NCBI GenBank assembly: GCA_947501695.1
Contig: CANMWO010000001.1
Span: forward strand, 1,054,001 to 1,118,000
Direction of reading: 5' to 3'
Origin: an uncultured Sphingomonadaceae bacterium
GTDB taxonomy: Bacteria > Pseudomonadota > Alphaproteobacteria > Sphingomonadales > Sphingomonadaceae
Length of the DNA stretch: 64,000 bases
A model generated the notes under the pieces. That model did no database searches. It was not told the origin of the DNA and worked only from the letters and a program-made list of their open reading frames with translations. Of the stretch, positions 7,827-17,886 are shown piece by piece. The first letter of the stretch is position 1. Each line of letters begins with the position of its first letter. The position numbers and the translations under genes were made by a program.

Positions 7827-8225
7827 ATGTTCAGGCTCGTTTACATTAGCACACCAAAGCGAGATATCAGCCGAGCAGATGTCGCGAGCATTTTGCGGGC
7901 AGGCCGCAAGAATAATGTAGAAAACGGAATTACGGGTCTATTGATCCAAGACGGACGGCGTTTTCTTCAATATCTTGAAGGTGACGAGGATAAAGTGCAG
8001 CAAACATTTGCTCGCATATCGAATGACAAACGTCATTCTGCGATCATTCCACTGAAAAGCGGATACATCTTTCGTCGGCAATTTCCAAAATGGGAAATGG
8101 CCTCGCGATATGTTGATGCAGATTCCAGTCTGCTCTCAGCGGTCAAAGACCTCGTAACCGACTGTGACCGCGATGTGGCCAGTGAGTTAATGAGCTTTGC
8201 CGAAGCTCGAGACCGCGCCGCATAG
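7827..8225 (+). CDS. short BLUF-domain blue-light sensor
   Basis: 132 aa, a single FAD-binding BLUF domain with little else. The flavin-pocket residues are present: Tyr6 (RLVYIS), Asn29/Asn30 before GITGLL, Gln48 in FLQYLEG and Trp89 in FPKWEM. In short BLUF proteins light reorganises hydrogen bonds around the flavin through this Tyr-Gln pair and the signal passes to a separate partner. No effector is fused, and neighbours (YHS cassette, ilvC) do not reveal the partner; a GGDEF-EAL protein lies 42 kb away. The ribosome site is weak. Confidence 0.9.
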   Translation: MFRLVYISTPKRDISRADVASILRAGRKNNVENGITGLLIQDGRRFLQYLEGDEDKVQQTFARISNDKRHSAIIPLKSGYIFRRQFPKWEMASRYVDADSSLLSAVKDLVTDCDRDVASELMSFAEARDRAA

Positions 8226-8268
8226 CTTTTGATAAGCTAACACGGGCGCGGCCATTATTACAGCAGAC

Positions 8269-9297
<1,029 letters not shown>

Positions 9298-9382
9298 TTA
9301 TATTCAAATGATTAGAGCTGTCAGTGTGGTGTTTTTGATGCGGGGCACTATGATCCTGTTAGGATGGAGAGCAGCGTGCCGC

Positions 9383-9898
9383 TCATGCCGAATCTGGTCC
9401 ACGGCCAATAGCAACAACGCCAGTTCGGCCTACTTCAACCAAGCCAACTTCGCGCATCAGGCCGACAAATGTCTGAATTTTGTCCGGCGCGCCGGTAATC
9501 TCAAACACAAAACTTTCGGTGGTCGCATCAACAACACGTGCGCGATAGACGTCGGCTAAGCGCATCGCTTCAATACGGTTCTCGCCCTTGCCAGCAACTT
9601 TGACCAAGGCCAGTTCGCGTTGCACATGGGGACCGGCTTCGGTCAGATCACGGACGCTGTGGACGGGCACCAGCCGGTCGAGTTGAGCGATAATCTGTTC
9701 AATCACATGGGGTGGGCCGTTGGTGGCAATGGTAATCCTGCTAATCGCATGGTCAGCGCTGATATCAGCCACAGTCAGGCTTTCGATATTATAGCCGCGT
9801 GCGGTGAACATACCTGCGATCCGCGCCAAAATGCCGGCTTCATTATCGACCAGAACCGCGAGAACGTGGCGTTCGACTTGCTCTTCTTTGATATGCAT
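9383..9898 (-). CDS. ilvN: acetolactate synthase small regulatory subunit
   Basis: 171 aa. The N-terminal ACT domain (HVLAVLVDNEAGILARIAGMFTARGYNIESLTVA) binds valine for feedback inhibition and stimulates the catalytic subunit; the C-terminal ALS_ss_C domain follows. Its start overlaps the ilvB stop by one base, implying translational coupling and a balanced subunit ratio. Confidence 0.96.
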   Translation of the reverse strand: MHIKEEQVERHVLAVLVDNEAGILARIAGMFTARGYNIESLTVADISADHAISRITIATNGPPHVIEQIIAQLDRLVPVHSVRDLTEAGPHVQRELALVKVAGKGENRIEAMRLADVYRARVVDATTESFVFEITGAPDKIQTFVGLMREVGLVEVGRTGVVAIGRGPDSA

Positions 9899-11661
9899 TA
9901 AACAAGCGCCTTTGCGTTATCATCCATTGTGCCTTTGACGTCTTCCGGTGTTAGCAGCATTTCGGTATGCGACGCGCCGGACGGGATCATTGGAAAGCAA
10001 TTGGCGAGTTTAGCCACGCGGCAATCCACCAAAACCGGACCATCAGTTTCGATCATTTTTGTAATGCCCGCTTCTAATTCAGCTGGTTCATCGATCAATA
10101 TGCCGGTCCAGCCATAGCTTTCAGCAAGCTTAATAAAATCTGGTAGACTATCGCTATAACTATTTGAATATCGGCTTTCATAGGTCAGTTCCTGCCATTG
10201 CCGGACCATGCCCATATATTCATTGTTGACGATGAAAATCTTGACGGGCAGGCGATATTGACTGGCCGTCGCTAACTCCTGAATATTCATCTGGATAGAT
10301 GCTTCGCCAGCAATATCGATAACCAGCGCATCGGGATCGCCCAGTTGCGCGCCGATGGCGGCGGGTAGACCATAGCCCATGGTACCAAGGCCGCCGCTGG
10401 TCAGCCATTTATTAGGTTTCTCAAAATCAAAATGCTGCGCCGCCCACATCTGGTGCTGGCCGACCTCGGTGGTGATGATCGGGTCGCGTTCATGCGTTGC
10501 TTCCCATAGCTTGCGAATGGCCAATTGTGGCATGATCTCGGTTTTACTTTCCGGGAAGGCAAGGCAATCGGTTGCGCGCCAGCCTTTGATGCGTGACCAC
10601 CATTCTTCATAGTCGGGGGCATTGAACTTGCGGCCCTTTAACACAGCAAGCAGCTGTTCCATCACCCGGCCTACATCCCCGATAACTGGCAAATCGACAC
10701 GGACCGTTTTATTGACCGATGATCGATCAATATCGACATGAATTTTCTTACTGTTGGGTGAAAAGGCATCAAGCCGGCCTGTAATACGGTCGTCAAAGCG
10801 CGCTCCAAGGCAGACGACCAAGTCTGCCCGGTTCATAGCCATATTGGCTTCATAGGTGCCATGCATGCCCAGCATACCAAGCCATTGGTCGGAAGAAGCT
10901 GGAAAGGCGCCCAAACCCATCAGGGTGGATGTAACCGGTGCACCGAGTAATTCCGCCAGTTGGCGTAATGTTTCACTGGCCTTCGGGCCGCTATTGATGA
11001 TGCCGCCACCCGTATAGAGAATAGGAGCCTTGGCCTGCATGATCATCTCGGCAGCTTCGTTAATGGCTTTGAAGTCGCCGTCAACTTGCGGCTGATAGCG
11101 GGAGTTTTTCAATCCGTTATGTGAACTAAATTCGGCCGCAGCGACTTGAACATTTTTGGGAATATCCACGACAACCGGTCCCGGACGACCTTGAGTTGCG
11201 ATATGGAAGGCTTCGGTTAGAACACCAGCAAGCTCAGATGGCTGCTTCACGAGATAATTATGCTTGGTACAGTGACGGGTAATACCAACCGTGTCTGCTT
11301 CCTGAAATGCGTCAGAACCAATTAAATTTGTCGCAACCTGTCCGGTAATAACAACCATGGGGATTGAATCCATCAATGCGTCCGTAATACCGGTCACGGC
11401 ATTGGTCGCGCCGGGCCCTGAAGTTACAAGAACGACGCCAGGCTTACCAGTGGCGCGCGCATAGCCTTCTGCGGCATGGGTGGCCGCCTGTTCGTGGCGA
11501 ACGAGAATATGTTTGATCTTCGGATGATCATAAAGCGCATCGTAAATCGGCAGTACTGCACCACCCGGATAACCGAATACGGTATCGACACCCAGATCAA
11601 GCAGGGTTTGAACCAATATTTCTGCACCGCTTTTCTCGGCCACTTTAAGCTCCATCATCAT
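9898..11661 (-). CDS. ilvB: acetolactate synthase large catalytic subunit
   Basis: ThDP/FAD enzyme making acetolactate or acetohydroxybutyrate from pyruvate. The three ThDP-fold domains run in order: Pyr domain with GYPGGAVLPIYD and the catalytic Glu of RHEQAATHAAEGYARA; the central FAD domain; and the PP domain with GDPDALVIDIAGEASIQMN and NNEYMGMVRQWQ. Start taken at the ATG triplet run 11661-11653, since the extension to 11715 has no similarity to the family. A TTGACA at 11770-11765 in an AT-rich stretch may be the -35 of a promoter, but no convincing -10 was found. Confidence 0.96.
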   Translation of the reverse strand: MMMELKVAEKSGAEILVQTLLDLGVDTVFGYPGGAVLPIYDALYDHPKIKHILVRHEQAATHAAEGYARATGKPGVVLVTSGPGATNAVTGITDALMDSIPMVVITGQVATNLIGSDAFQEADTVGITRHCTKHNYLVKQPSELAGVLTEAFHIATQGRPGPVVVDIPKNVQVAAAEFSSHNGLKNSRYQPQVDGDFKAINEAAEMIMQAKAPILYTGGGIINSGPKASETLRQLAELLGAPVTSTLMGLGAFPASSDQWLGMLGMHGTYEANMAMNRADLVVCLGARFDDRITGRLDAFSPNSKKIHVDIDRSSVNKTVRVDLPVIGDVGRVMEQLLAVLKGRKFNAPDYEEWWSRIKGWRATDCLAFPESKTEIMPQLAIRKLWEATHERDPIITTEVGQHQMWAAQHFDFEKPNKWLTSGGLGTMGYGLPAAIGAQLGDPDALVIDIAGEASIQMNIQELATASQYRLPVKIFIVNNEYMGMVRQWQELTYESRYSNSYSDSLPDFIKLAESYGWTGILIDEPAELEAGITKMIETDGPVLVDCRVAKLANCFPMIPSGASHTEMLLTPEDVKGTMDDNAKALV

Positions 11662-11776
11662 AGTTAAACCCGCAAAGGGCGGGCGTTTGATAGGCGATGC
11701 TGCACTGCAAGGCAATGCGTAAGACCGACCTGAACTGGGCGGCGCTACATATTTATATATAATGTGTCAAGGTTAT

Positions 11777-12709
11777 TTATTGTAATAATCTAACAATAAT
11801 ATGAAGATTATCGTTATTTATTATCTCTTCATAGCGTGACCAATTATCAGGACACTGATTGCGGAACCATGTGAATTGGCGCTTGGCATATTGGCGAGTA
11901 GCCGCTGACGCTTGAGCCTGTGCGTCCTCCAGCGTTTTCTTGCCCTGTATCCAAGCACCTATTTCTCGGACGCCTATTGCCCGCATAACGGGACAATCTG
12001 CGGGTAATTTTCTTTCCAAAAGCCTCGAAACTTCGTCGCTTGCACCGCTGTTGAGCATGATCTGGAATCGACGATCACAACGCTCATACAGCCAGTCACG
12101 CGGTGGCAGCAAAATTAATGGATGTAGGACAATGTCCTCGGCGATGCCGCCCGTCATATGCGCATGCCAGTGATCCAATGGTTTGCCAGTCGACCGGGCA
12201 ACTTCCAACGCACGTTTGATCCGGGTCGAATCTCTCGCATTTAATCGCGCTGCAGAAGCCGGATCTTCTTTGCATAGGGCTTCATAAGCATCATCGACAT
12301 CCATAGCTCGAATCTCTGCGCGTATCGCGGGATCAATCTCGGGTATCGGAGCAATGCCGTCGAGCAATGTGCGAACATAGAGGCCGGTTCCACCCACTAA
12401 TATCGGCAAGATATCACTATCATGGGCGGCGGCAATTTCCGCCTTGGCGTCGCTGGCCCAACGTGCGGCAGAGCACGGTTCTGCGCCGTCTATATAACCA
12501 TAGAGACGATGGCTTATGCCATCCATTTCTGTCTCGCTGGGCCGGGCACTCAATATTTGAAGGTCTGAATATACCTGAGCACTGTCTGCATTGATGATTA
12601 CAGAGGGTTGCTTTTTGGCGAGCTCCAGTGCCAATGCGGATTTACCACTGGCCGTAGGGCCGATGATCAAGGCCACGTCTTTTGTTTTGTTCGGAGAATT
12701 TATGCTCAT
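11777..12709 (-). CDS. miaA: tRNA dimethylallyltransferase
   Basis: Transfers the isopentenyl group of DMAPP to A37 of tRNAs reading UNN codons. The P-loop GPTASGKSALALELAK and the DSAQVYSDLQILSARP and GGTGLYVRTLLDGI blocks are typical, as is the C-terminal TRQYAKRQFTWFRNQ. The start is the ATG at 12709 or a GTG two codons earlier (12715); neither has a good ribosome site. Its 5' end overlaps that of divergent serB by 8 bases. Many proteobacteria place miaA beside serB or ilvB. Confidence 0.94.
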   Translation of the reverse strand: MSINSPNKTKDVALIIGPTASGKSALALELAKKQPSVIINADSAQVYSDLQILSARPSETEMDGISHRLYGYIDGAEPCSAARWASDAKAEIAAAHDSDILPILVGGTGLYVRTLLDGIAPIPEIDPAIRAEIRAMDVDDAYEALCKEDPASAARLNARDSTRIKRALEVARSTGKPLDHWHAHMTGGIAEDIVLHPLILLPPRDWLYERCDRRFQIMLNSGASDEVSRLLERKLPADCPVMRAIGVREIGAWIQGKKTLEDAQAQASAATRQYAKRQFTWFRNQCPDNWSRYEEIINNDNLHIIVRLLQ

Positions 12710-13583
12710 TGCCACGCTAATAGCAGCAGATCAGCTGGAAAAGGGAGAGCTAAGTTCGGCTGCTGATAGATTAGCGGATGCTGGCGGTCAGATCGAACGC
12801 ATTGGCGACATTGTTGACGGCAAGGCGGCAGACATATTCTTTGACGGCGATTTGGTAGCGGCGCGACAAGCCTTCCTGGATGAAAGCGCTGCGATAGATT
12901 TTGTGTTCCAACCAGAAGAGAATCGCGAGAAAAAGCTGCTGATATCAGACATGGACAGCACCATGATCACGGTAGAGTGTATCGATGAACTCGCCGGCTA
13001 TGCCGGTATCAAAGACCAAATTGCTGAGATTACCGAACAGGCGATGCTGGGGGAGCTTGATTTTGAGGAAGCGCTGCGGGGCAGGGTGGCCTTGCTTGCG
13101 GACCTGGAACTCTCGGCGATTGACCGGTGTCTAGATGAAAAGGTCGAAATCATGCCGGGCGCAAAAACTCTGGTGCAAACCATGGCCTTGCGCGGCGCGA
13201 AGACGATTTTAGTGTCTGGTGGTTTCACCAGATTCGCAGATCCAGTGGCGAAAGCGATAGGATTTGACAGCGCAAAGGCTAATATATTGGCAGAAGCGGA
13301 CGGACAATTGACTGGAAAATTAGACGGTCCGGTTGTGGATGCGCAACGTAAAGCCGAATTGCTTAGACATAGCGCTAAATCGTCTGGACTCTCGCTCGAC
13401 CAATGTATGGCTGTGGGTGACGGCGCCAATGATATTCCAATGATTGCAATCGCGGGAATGGGCGTAGCCTATCATGCTAAACCAAAGGCCGCTGCTGCCG
13501 CTGATGCGGCGATCAGATATAATGATCTGACTGCCTTGTTGTATATACAGGGCGTAGCTTCTGAAAACTGGGCGACAAGCTAA
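12702..13583 (+). CDS. serB: phosphoserine phosphatase SerB
   Basis: Last step of serine synthesis: dephosphorylates phosphoserine. HAD-superfamily enzyme with motif I DMDSTMITVECIDE (nucleophile Asp), motif II in LVSGGFT, and motif III/IV in VGDGANDIPMI, preceded by a ~75-aa ACT-like N-terminal region. The ATG at 12702 was chosen over the ORF start at 12591 because it follows GGAGA and because earlier codons are antisense to miaA. Divergent from miaA with overlapping 5' ends. Confidence 0.94.
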   Translation: MLIATLIAADQLEKGELSSAADRLADAGGQIERIGDIVDGKAADIFFDGDLVAARQAFLDESAAIDFVFQPEENREKKLLISDMDSTMITVECIDELAGYAGIKDQIAEITEQAMLGELDFEEALRGRVALLADLELSAIDRCLDEKVEIMPGAKTLVQTMALRGAKTILVSGGFTRFADPVAKAIGFDSAKANILAEADGQLTGKLDGPVVDAQRKAELLRHSAKSSGLSLDQCMAVGDGANDIPMIAIAGMGVAYHAKPKAAAAADAAIRYNDLTALLYIQGVASENWATS

Positions 13584-13602
13584 ACTGCCCGAGTAAACGA
13601 AA

Positions 13603-14622
13603 TTATCGCGACTTTACGATACAGTCATTGCCAGAAGCTTTGACGGTGCTGCACAACTTGCTAGCCTGAGCTTTGGTAGCGAATGGACCGGTTTGCAATC
13701 GCGTCACGGAACCGGCTGCGACCAGATAGGGTTGCATACCGTTCAAGGCTGGAACCCGTTTTTCTAAATTGTTCCAAAGCGACTTGGCCTTGTTCTGGTT
13801 GCCAAAAGCGCCCAATTGAACACGCCAATTGCCCGAAGCTGCCGTACGCACTGGCGCTGGGGCAGGGGCGGTTTTTACCACTGGGGGCGCTGCAACCACA
13901 GCAGGAGCTGACTTGACGACCGGTGGAGCAACCGGTTTTGGTGTCGGAACCGGTGTTACCGCCTTTGAGGCAGGTAATTGTGCTGTTTGGATCGCTCCGG
14001 AAGATGGGGCTGGGCGCAAACCACCGACTTGTGCAGTGCGAACGCGCTTTTCATTTTCTTCCATTTGGCCTGCTAAGGCAATGGCGCTGCGGCGTTGATC
14101 AAGCGGAATATACTTATCCATTTGCGCCATATTGGATGTCGCCTGTGGCAAGCCAGCGGCCGATGCGCGCGTCATCAAGGCATAGGCCTTGATCCAGTCT
14201 TTCTCGACAAAATCGCCATTGAAATGGCCAGTGCCTAAGACATATTGCGCGCGTGGCTCGCCGCGATTGGCCGATGCTTGCAAATAGGGCAAGGCCTCTT
14301 TCTGGCGCTTTTTCTGAAATAGGATCAGTCCGTAATTGTCATTGGCCTGCAGGTGTCCCTGATCGGCTGCCATCTTATAATAGCGTTCCGCTTGCGCCAA
14401 ATCCGCGGGCACACCGCGACCAAGCTTATAGGCCTGCGCCATATTAAACTGCGCGTCTGCGTCTCCGGCAGCGGCAGGCCCACGCCATTCTGATACGGCT
14501 GCTTTATAATCTCCACGACCCCAAGCATCCACGCCTGCCTTTACATCGGCTAGCGCGGGTGATGTGAATCCTAAAATCGCTGATACCAACAAAAGTTGGC
14601 GTGCTATTTTTGAATGTCTCAT
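13603..14622 (-). CDS. Sel1-repeat protein with C-terminal SPOR domain
   Basis: 339 aa exported protein: signal peptide ending SPALA, Sel1/TPR-like repeats (DADAQFNMAQAYKLGRGVPADLAQAERYYKMAADQ and following, residues ~50-190), a Pro/Val/Ala-rich linker, and a SPOR domain (residues ~265-339, WRVQLGAFGNQNKAKSLW to the C-terminus). SPOR domains bind denuded glycan strands at the septum, so a periplasmic role in division or wall remodelling is likely. A second SPOR protein is encoded 1.8 kb away on the other strand, on the far side of the ParA gene. Confidence 0.88.
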   Translation of the reverse strand: MRHSKIARQLLLVSAILGFTSPALADVKAGVDAWGRGDYKAAVSEWRGPAAAGDADAQFNMAQAYKLGRGVPADLAQAERYYKMAADQGHLQANDNYGLILFQKKRQKEALPYLQASANRGEPRAQYVLGTGHFNGDFVEKDWIKAYALMTRASAAGLPQATSNMAQMDKYIPLDQRRSAIALAGQMEENEKRVRTAQVGGLRPAPSSGAIQTAQLPASKAVTPVPTPKPVAPPVVKSAPAVVAAPPVVKTAPAPAPVRTAASGNWRVQLGAFGNQNKAKSLWNNLEKRVPALNGMQPYLVAAGSVTRLQTGPFATKAQASKLCSTVKASGNDCIVKSR

Positions 14623-14885
14623 GGTTTGGCCCTTAGTCTGCTAAAATTGGTAAAAGCATCTTATGCGTAATTTCGTCTTAACGCCAATTTGCAAATTATT
14701 CGTAACTATAGCCGATATTTGTGAGCATCGACCGAACCTAATTTCTAACGCCGTGTAAAATAAATTCATGCCGTCAAAAAACATCACATGTTTGTTAACC
14801 CTATTTTAGCCCTGTTCTGTCAGAGAAGGCGGTGAATGAAATTCAGACGTCCTGATTAACCCGTGATGAGACTAAGGGGAATAGA

Positions 14886-15608
14886 GTGCGAGTTCTAGCA
14901 ATGGCATCCCAAAAAGGTGGCTCCGGCAAAACAACTTTGTCGGGTCATTTGGCCGTACAAGCACAACTGGCCGGTGCCGGTCCAGTTGTCCTGATCGATA
15001 TTGATCCTCAAGGCTCTTTAGCTGATTGGTGGAACGAACGCGAAGCAGAACTGCCTGCTTTTGCGCAAACAACAGTCTCTCGTTTAGCGGCGGATCTGGC
15101 CATTTTGCGGCAGCAAGGTTTTAAGCTAGCTGTTATCGATACGCCGCCCGCTATTACAATGGCGATCCAGTCGGTTATTTCGGTTGCCGAGCTTATTGTT
15201 ATTCCAACACGCCCAAGTCCGCATGATCTACGTGCTGTGGGTGCGACTGTAGATCTGTGCGAGCGTGCAGGTAAACCGCTGTTGTTTGTTGTTAATGGCG
15301 CTACACCAAAAGCCAAAATCACTTCGGAAGCTGCTGTGGCATTGTCGCAGCATGGTACCGTTGCCCCTATTACGGTCCATCACCGGACGGATTTCGCCGG
15401 CTCTATGATTGACGGGCGTACCGTTATGGAAGTTGATCCTCAGGGTCGTTCTTCTCAAGAAATCCAACAACTCTGGGGCTATATTTCCGATCGGTTGGAG
15501 AAGAATTTCCGCCGCACAGTATTTTCGTCACCTGCCATAGCACCGACTGCCAATGTTGGCGTTCCGCGACCTGGAAGCAATTTTGGTCGCCGGGTCATTG
15601 GGTCTTAA
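14886..15608 (+). CDS. ParA-family ATPase
   Basis: 240 aa. Deviant Walker A SQKGGSGKTT at the N-terminus, Walker A' Asp in LIDIDPQGS and Walker B in VIDTPP define the ParA/MinD class. GTG start at 14886 with AAGGGGA upstream. No parB follows; the next gene is an RHH-like protein and then a TPR-SPOR lipoprotein, so this is probably an orphan ParA that positions a cargo other than the chromosome origin. Stop and next upstream frame overlap, indicating an operon. A TTAA-N7-TTAG sequence at 14795-14809 resembles a CtrA site. Confidence 0.9.
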   Translation: MRVLAMASQKGGSGKTTLSGHLAVQAQLAGAGPVVLIDIDPQGSLADWWNEREAELPAFAQTTVSRLAADLAILRQQGFKLAVIDTPPAITMAIQSVISVAELIVIPTRPSPHDLRAVGATVDLCERAGKPLLFVVNGATPKAKITSEAAVALSQHGTVAPITVHHRTDFAGSMIDGRTVMEVDPQGRSSQEIQQLWGYISDRLEKNFRRTVFSSPAIAPTANVGVPRPGSNFGRRVIGS

Positions 15609-15625
15609 TGGGAGGAGCAGAGAAT

Positions 15626-16363
15626 ATGAGTGAACCTAAACCATTAGCATCCCTGTCATCCTCTCTTCTGGCGCGTAAAGGCGGAGCAAAACCCGCTATG
15701 CGACGTCAAGGTATGGCATTTCCAGCCGAGCAAGATCACGAAACTGAAGATCTGGGCTGGAATGATATGGGATATGATACCAATCCTGATCATGAGACAG
15801 CTCAAGCGGACACGCAGGGACCTGTTGAAGCAGATCAGTATCATTATAATCCATTAGCAGGTGCGATTCCTGACGTTGTTCCTGCGGTTAAGAAACAGCA
15901 GGAAGAAATTGCCGCCAAATTGAGCCAGCATCCTAAGCGTGAAAAAGAAGTCGTGGTTGAGCCAGAGCCAGAACCAGCACAAAAGGCACAGACGGTTGTA
16001 GCAGAACCACCCGTTGTAACAGAACCGACGGTTCCAGTTCCACTTTCCATATCACGCGAAGTAGCGCCTGTAGTTGAGAATTCAAGCATTGGCGTTGCAC
16101 CACCACCACGCCGCAAAAAAACGGCTGAAGTCAAACAACCCGCTAAGACGCGTCGTCCAGCACAAAAGTCACGGACACGTAAAGCCAAGGCCGCGTTTAC
16201 CTTACGTTTGGACGCTGACAGGCACTTAAAACTGCGATTGGCGACGGCCGTGAAGAATGTTTCGGCACAGCAGTTGGTAACCAAAGCCGTGGACGAATAT
16301 TTGAGGTCTATCCCCGAACTTGAAGACTTAGCAGAACGCATTCCGTCACGCGGCGCTGCATAA
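15626..16363 (+). CDS. disordered protein with C-terminal RHH-like segment
   Basis: 245 aa; ATG at 15626 preceded by GGAGGAG, chosen over 15608. The N-terminal ~180 residues are low complexity (Pro/Glu/Val-rich, then a basic KTAEVKQPAKTRRPAQKSRTR stretch). The C-terminal ~55 residues, AAFTLRLDADRHLKLRLATA then SAQQLVTKAVDEYL, look like a ribbon-helix-helix fold (beta strand plus two helices), suggesting DNA binding or dimerisation. As the gene after a ParA ATPase it may be its ParG/ParB-like partner or a polar adaptor; that role is inference. Confidence 0.78.
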   Translation: MSEPKPLASLSSSLLARKGGAKPAMRRQGMAFPAEQDHETEDLGWNDMGYDTNPDHETAQADTQGPVEADQYHYNPLAGAIPDVVPAVKKQQEEIAAKLSQHPKREKEVVVEPEPEPAQKAQTVVAEPPVVTEPTVPVPLSISREVAPVVENSSIGVAPPPRRKKTAEVKQPAKTRRPAQKSRTRKAKAAFTLRLDADRHLKLRLATAVKNVSAQQLVTKAVDEYLRSIPELEDLAERIPSRGAA

Positions 16364-16399
16364 ACTTACGATATTGAATTTAATTGCGAGGGCATTGAT

Positions 16400-17824
16400 A
16401 TGAAACGCGATATGATACTGAAATTGGCCGCATCGACTATGATCATTTCTACAACCTTAACTGGCTGTGGTCCTTTTGGAGGAGGTTCGGTCGCATCTTC
16501 TTCGAGCAAACCTGCTACGGTCAAAGACGGCGCAAAATACGCCAAAAAGGCTGAAAAAGCACTTGCGAAAGGTAAAATCGAAAACGCGATTGTTTATGCC
16601 GAACGTTCTGTTGCAGGTGTTGGCAACGACCCTGAAACACGGGCGTTGCTTGGTCAGTCTTACTTAGCCGCTGGCCGGTTTTATTCGGCAGAGCGCAGTT
16701 TTATTGACGCTATGGAGCTCGGTAAAAACGATGCGCGCACCGTATTGAGCCTGAGCTTGGCGCAATTGGGCCAAGGCAAAGCGAATAAAGCGAAGCAGCT
16801 TATTGAAGCCAATCGTCAATTTATTCCAACCGCTGATTATGGTCTGGCATTAGCACTGACCGGAGATTCCAAAGCCGCTATTGATGTTCTGGAGAATGCG
16901 ATCCGTTCTAACAGCGCCTCTGGCCGCACCCGTCAAAACTTGGGTCTGGCTTATGCTTTGGATGGCCGTTGGAAAGAAGCGAAGTTGATGGCGATGCAGG
17001 ATATAAGTCCTGCAACTGTAGACAATCGCATCATGCAATGGGCACAAATGGCTCGTCCAGGTGCTTATGAAGTGCGTGTAGCTTCGTTGCTGAACGTAAA
17101 ACCAATTGCCAATGACCCGGGTCAACCGGTTGGTTTGGCGCTGAACGCAGCTCCATCAATGCCAGCTGTTGCAAGTCCAGCAGAAGATTATAGCCGCGAA
17201 GTTGCTAGCTTTGACCGTGATACCCCGCTCCCAGCGGTCGGCCCTGCACCGGTTGCTGATTCCGAAGTGGATTTCATGGCGAAAGAAAACAACGTCAAGG
17301 TGATCAAGGTCGCTGTTCCGGCAAGCAAGCCAGCAGTAAAGAAACCAGCTGCAAAACCTGCACCTGAAGCACCGAAAAAGACCTTCATCGTTGAAGCGTC
17401 CGAAACACCTGTGCCAGCAGCAAAGGCCGTTCCAGTGAAAAGCGCTGCGGTCCAAGCGATCTCAGCTGTAAAGCCGATCATGCAGAAAGTGGCATTCACG
17501 CCGCGCGCACGGTCTATGTCGAACGGCAAGCATTTGGTACAGCTCGGTGTCTTTTCTTCACCTGAGAATGTGAAGCGCGCTTGGGGTATACTATCCTCGC
17601 AGAATACAGATCTGGCATCCTTCCAATATGCAAGTTCTGCTATCGAGCGGAACGGTAAAACGCTTTATCGGTTAGCCGCTATGGGCTTTGGCAACGAAGA
17701 GTCTGCTAAAGATATGTGCGCCGGCATAAAAGCGAAAGGCGGAGCCTGCATCGTACGTAACGTCAAAGCAGTACGTCCAACGCAAATGGTAAGCAACGCA
17801 CCGCGGGAACTCGCTGCGCGCTAA
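16400..17824 (+). CDS. TPR lipoprotein with C-terminal SPOR domain
   Basis: 474 aa. A lipobox (LTGC, Cys at about residue 23) marks an exported lipoprotein. TPR-like helices occupy residues ~45-215 (AKKAEKALAKGKIENAIVYAERSVA, LGQSYLAAGRFYSAERSFIDAMELG), with a TadD-like look. A long Pro/Ala/Lys linker leads to a SPOR domain (residues ~375-460, KHLVQLGVFSSPENVKRAW). It closes the ParA-RHH unit, so a ParA-guided, septum-associated envelope function is plausible. A bidirectional terminator follows. Confidence 0.87.
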   Translation: MKRDMILKLAASTMIISTTLTGCGPFGGGSVASSSSKPATVKDGAKYAKKAEKALAKGKIENAIVYAERSVAGVGNDPETRALLGQSYLAAGRFYSAERSFIDAMELGKNDARTVLSLSLAQLGQGKANKAKQLIEANRQFIPTADYGLALALTGDSKAAIDVLENAIRSNSASGRTRQNLGLAYALDGRWKEAKLMAMQDISPATVDNRIMQWAQMARPGAYEVRVASLLNVKPIANDPGQPVGLALNAAPSMPAVASPAEDYSREVASFDRDTPLPAVGPAPVADSEVDFMAKENNVKVIKVAVPASKPAVKKPAAKPAPEAPKKTFIVEASETPVPAAKAVPVKSAAVQAISAVKPIMQKVAFTPRARSMSNGKHLVQLGVFSSPENVKRAWGILSSQNTDLASFQYASSAIERNGKTLYRLAAMGFGNEESAKDMCAGIKAKGGACIVRNVKAVRPTQMVSNAPRELAAR

Positions 17825-17849
17825 AACCTATACAATTTACTAAAATATG

Positions 17850-17886
17850 GGGCGGGAAAGCTAAAGGGCTTTTCCGCCCTTATATA
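17850..17886. terminator. bidirectional terminator between TPR-SPOR gene and pyrC'
   Basis: 12-bp stem GGGCGGGAAAGC / GCTTTTCCGCCC with one wobble, loop TAAAGG, then TTATATAT. It overlaps the 3' end of the minus-strand pyrC' gene (stop at 17861-17863) and can serve both converging units. Confidence 0.75.

Noticed and set aside
8213-8254. Terminator between the BLUF gene and ilvC
   Set aside because: CCGCGCC/GGCGCGG and AGCTT/AAGCT stems exist but no T-tract follows on either strand.
11662-11715. N-terminal extension of ilvB
   Set aside because: Extra 18 residues lack similarity to the family and span a CCCGC/GCGGG hairpin upstream of the ATG run.
11641-11770. Attenuator before ilvB
   Set aside because: No leader peptide rich in Ile/Val/Leu and only a 5-bp stem; not comparable with the leuA leader.
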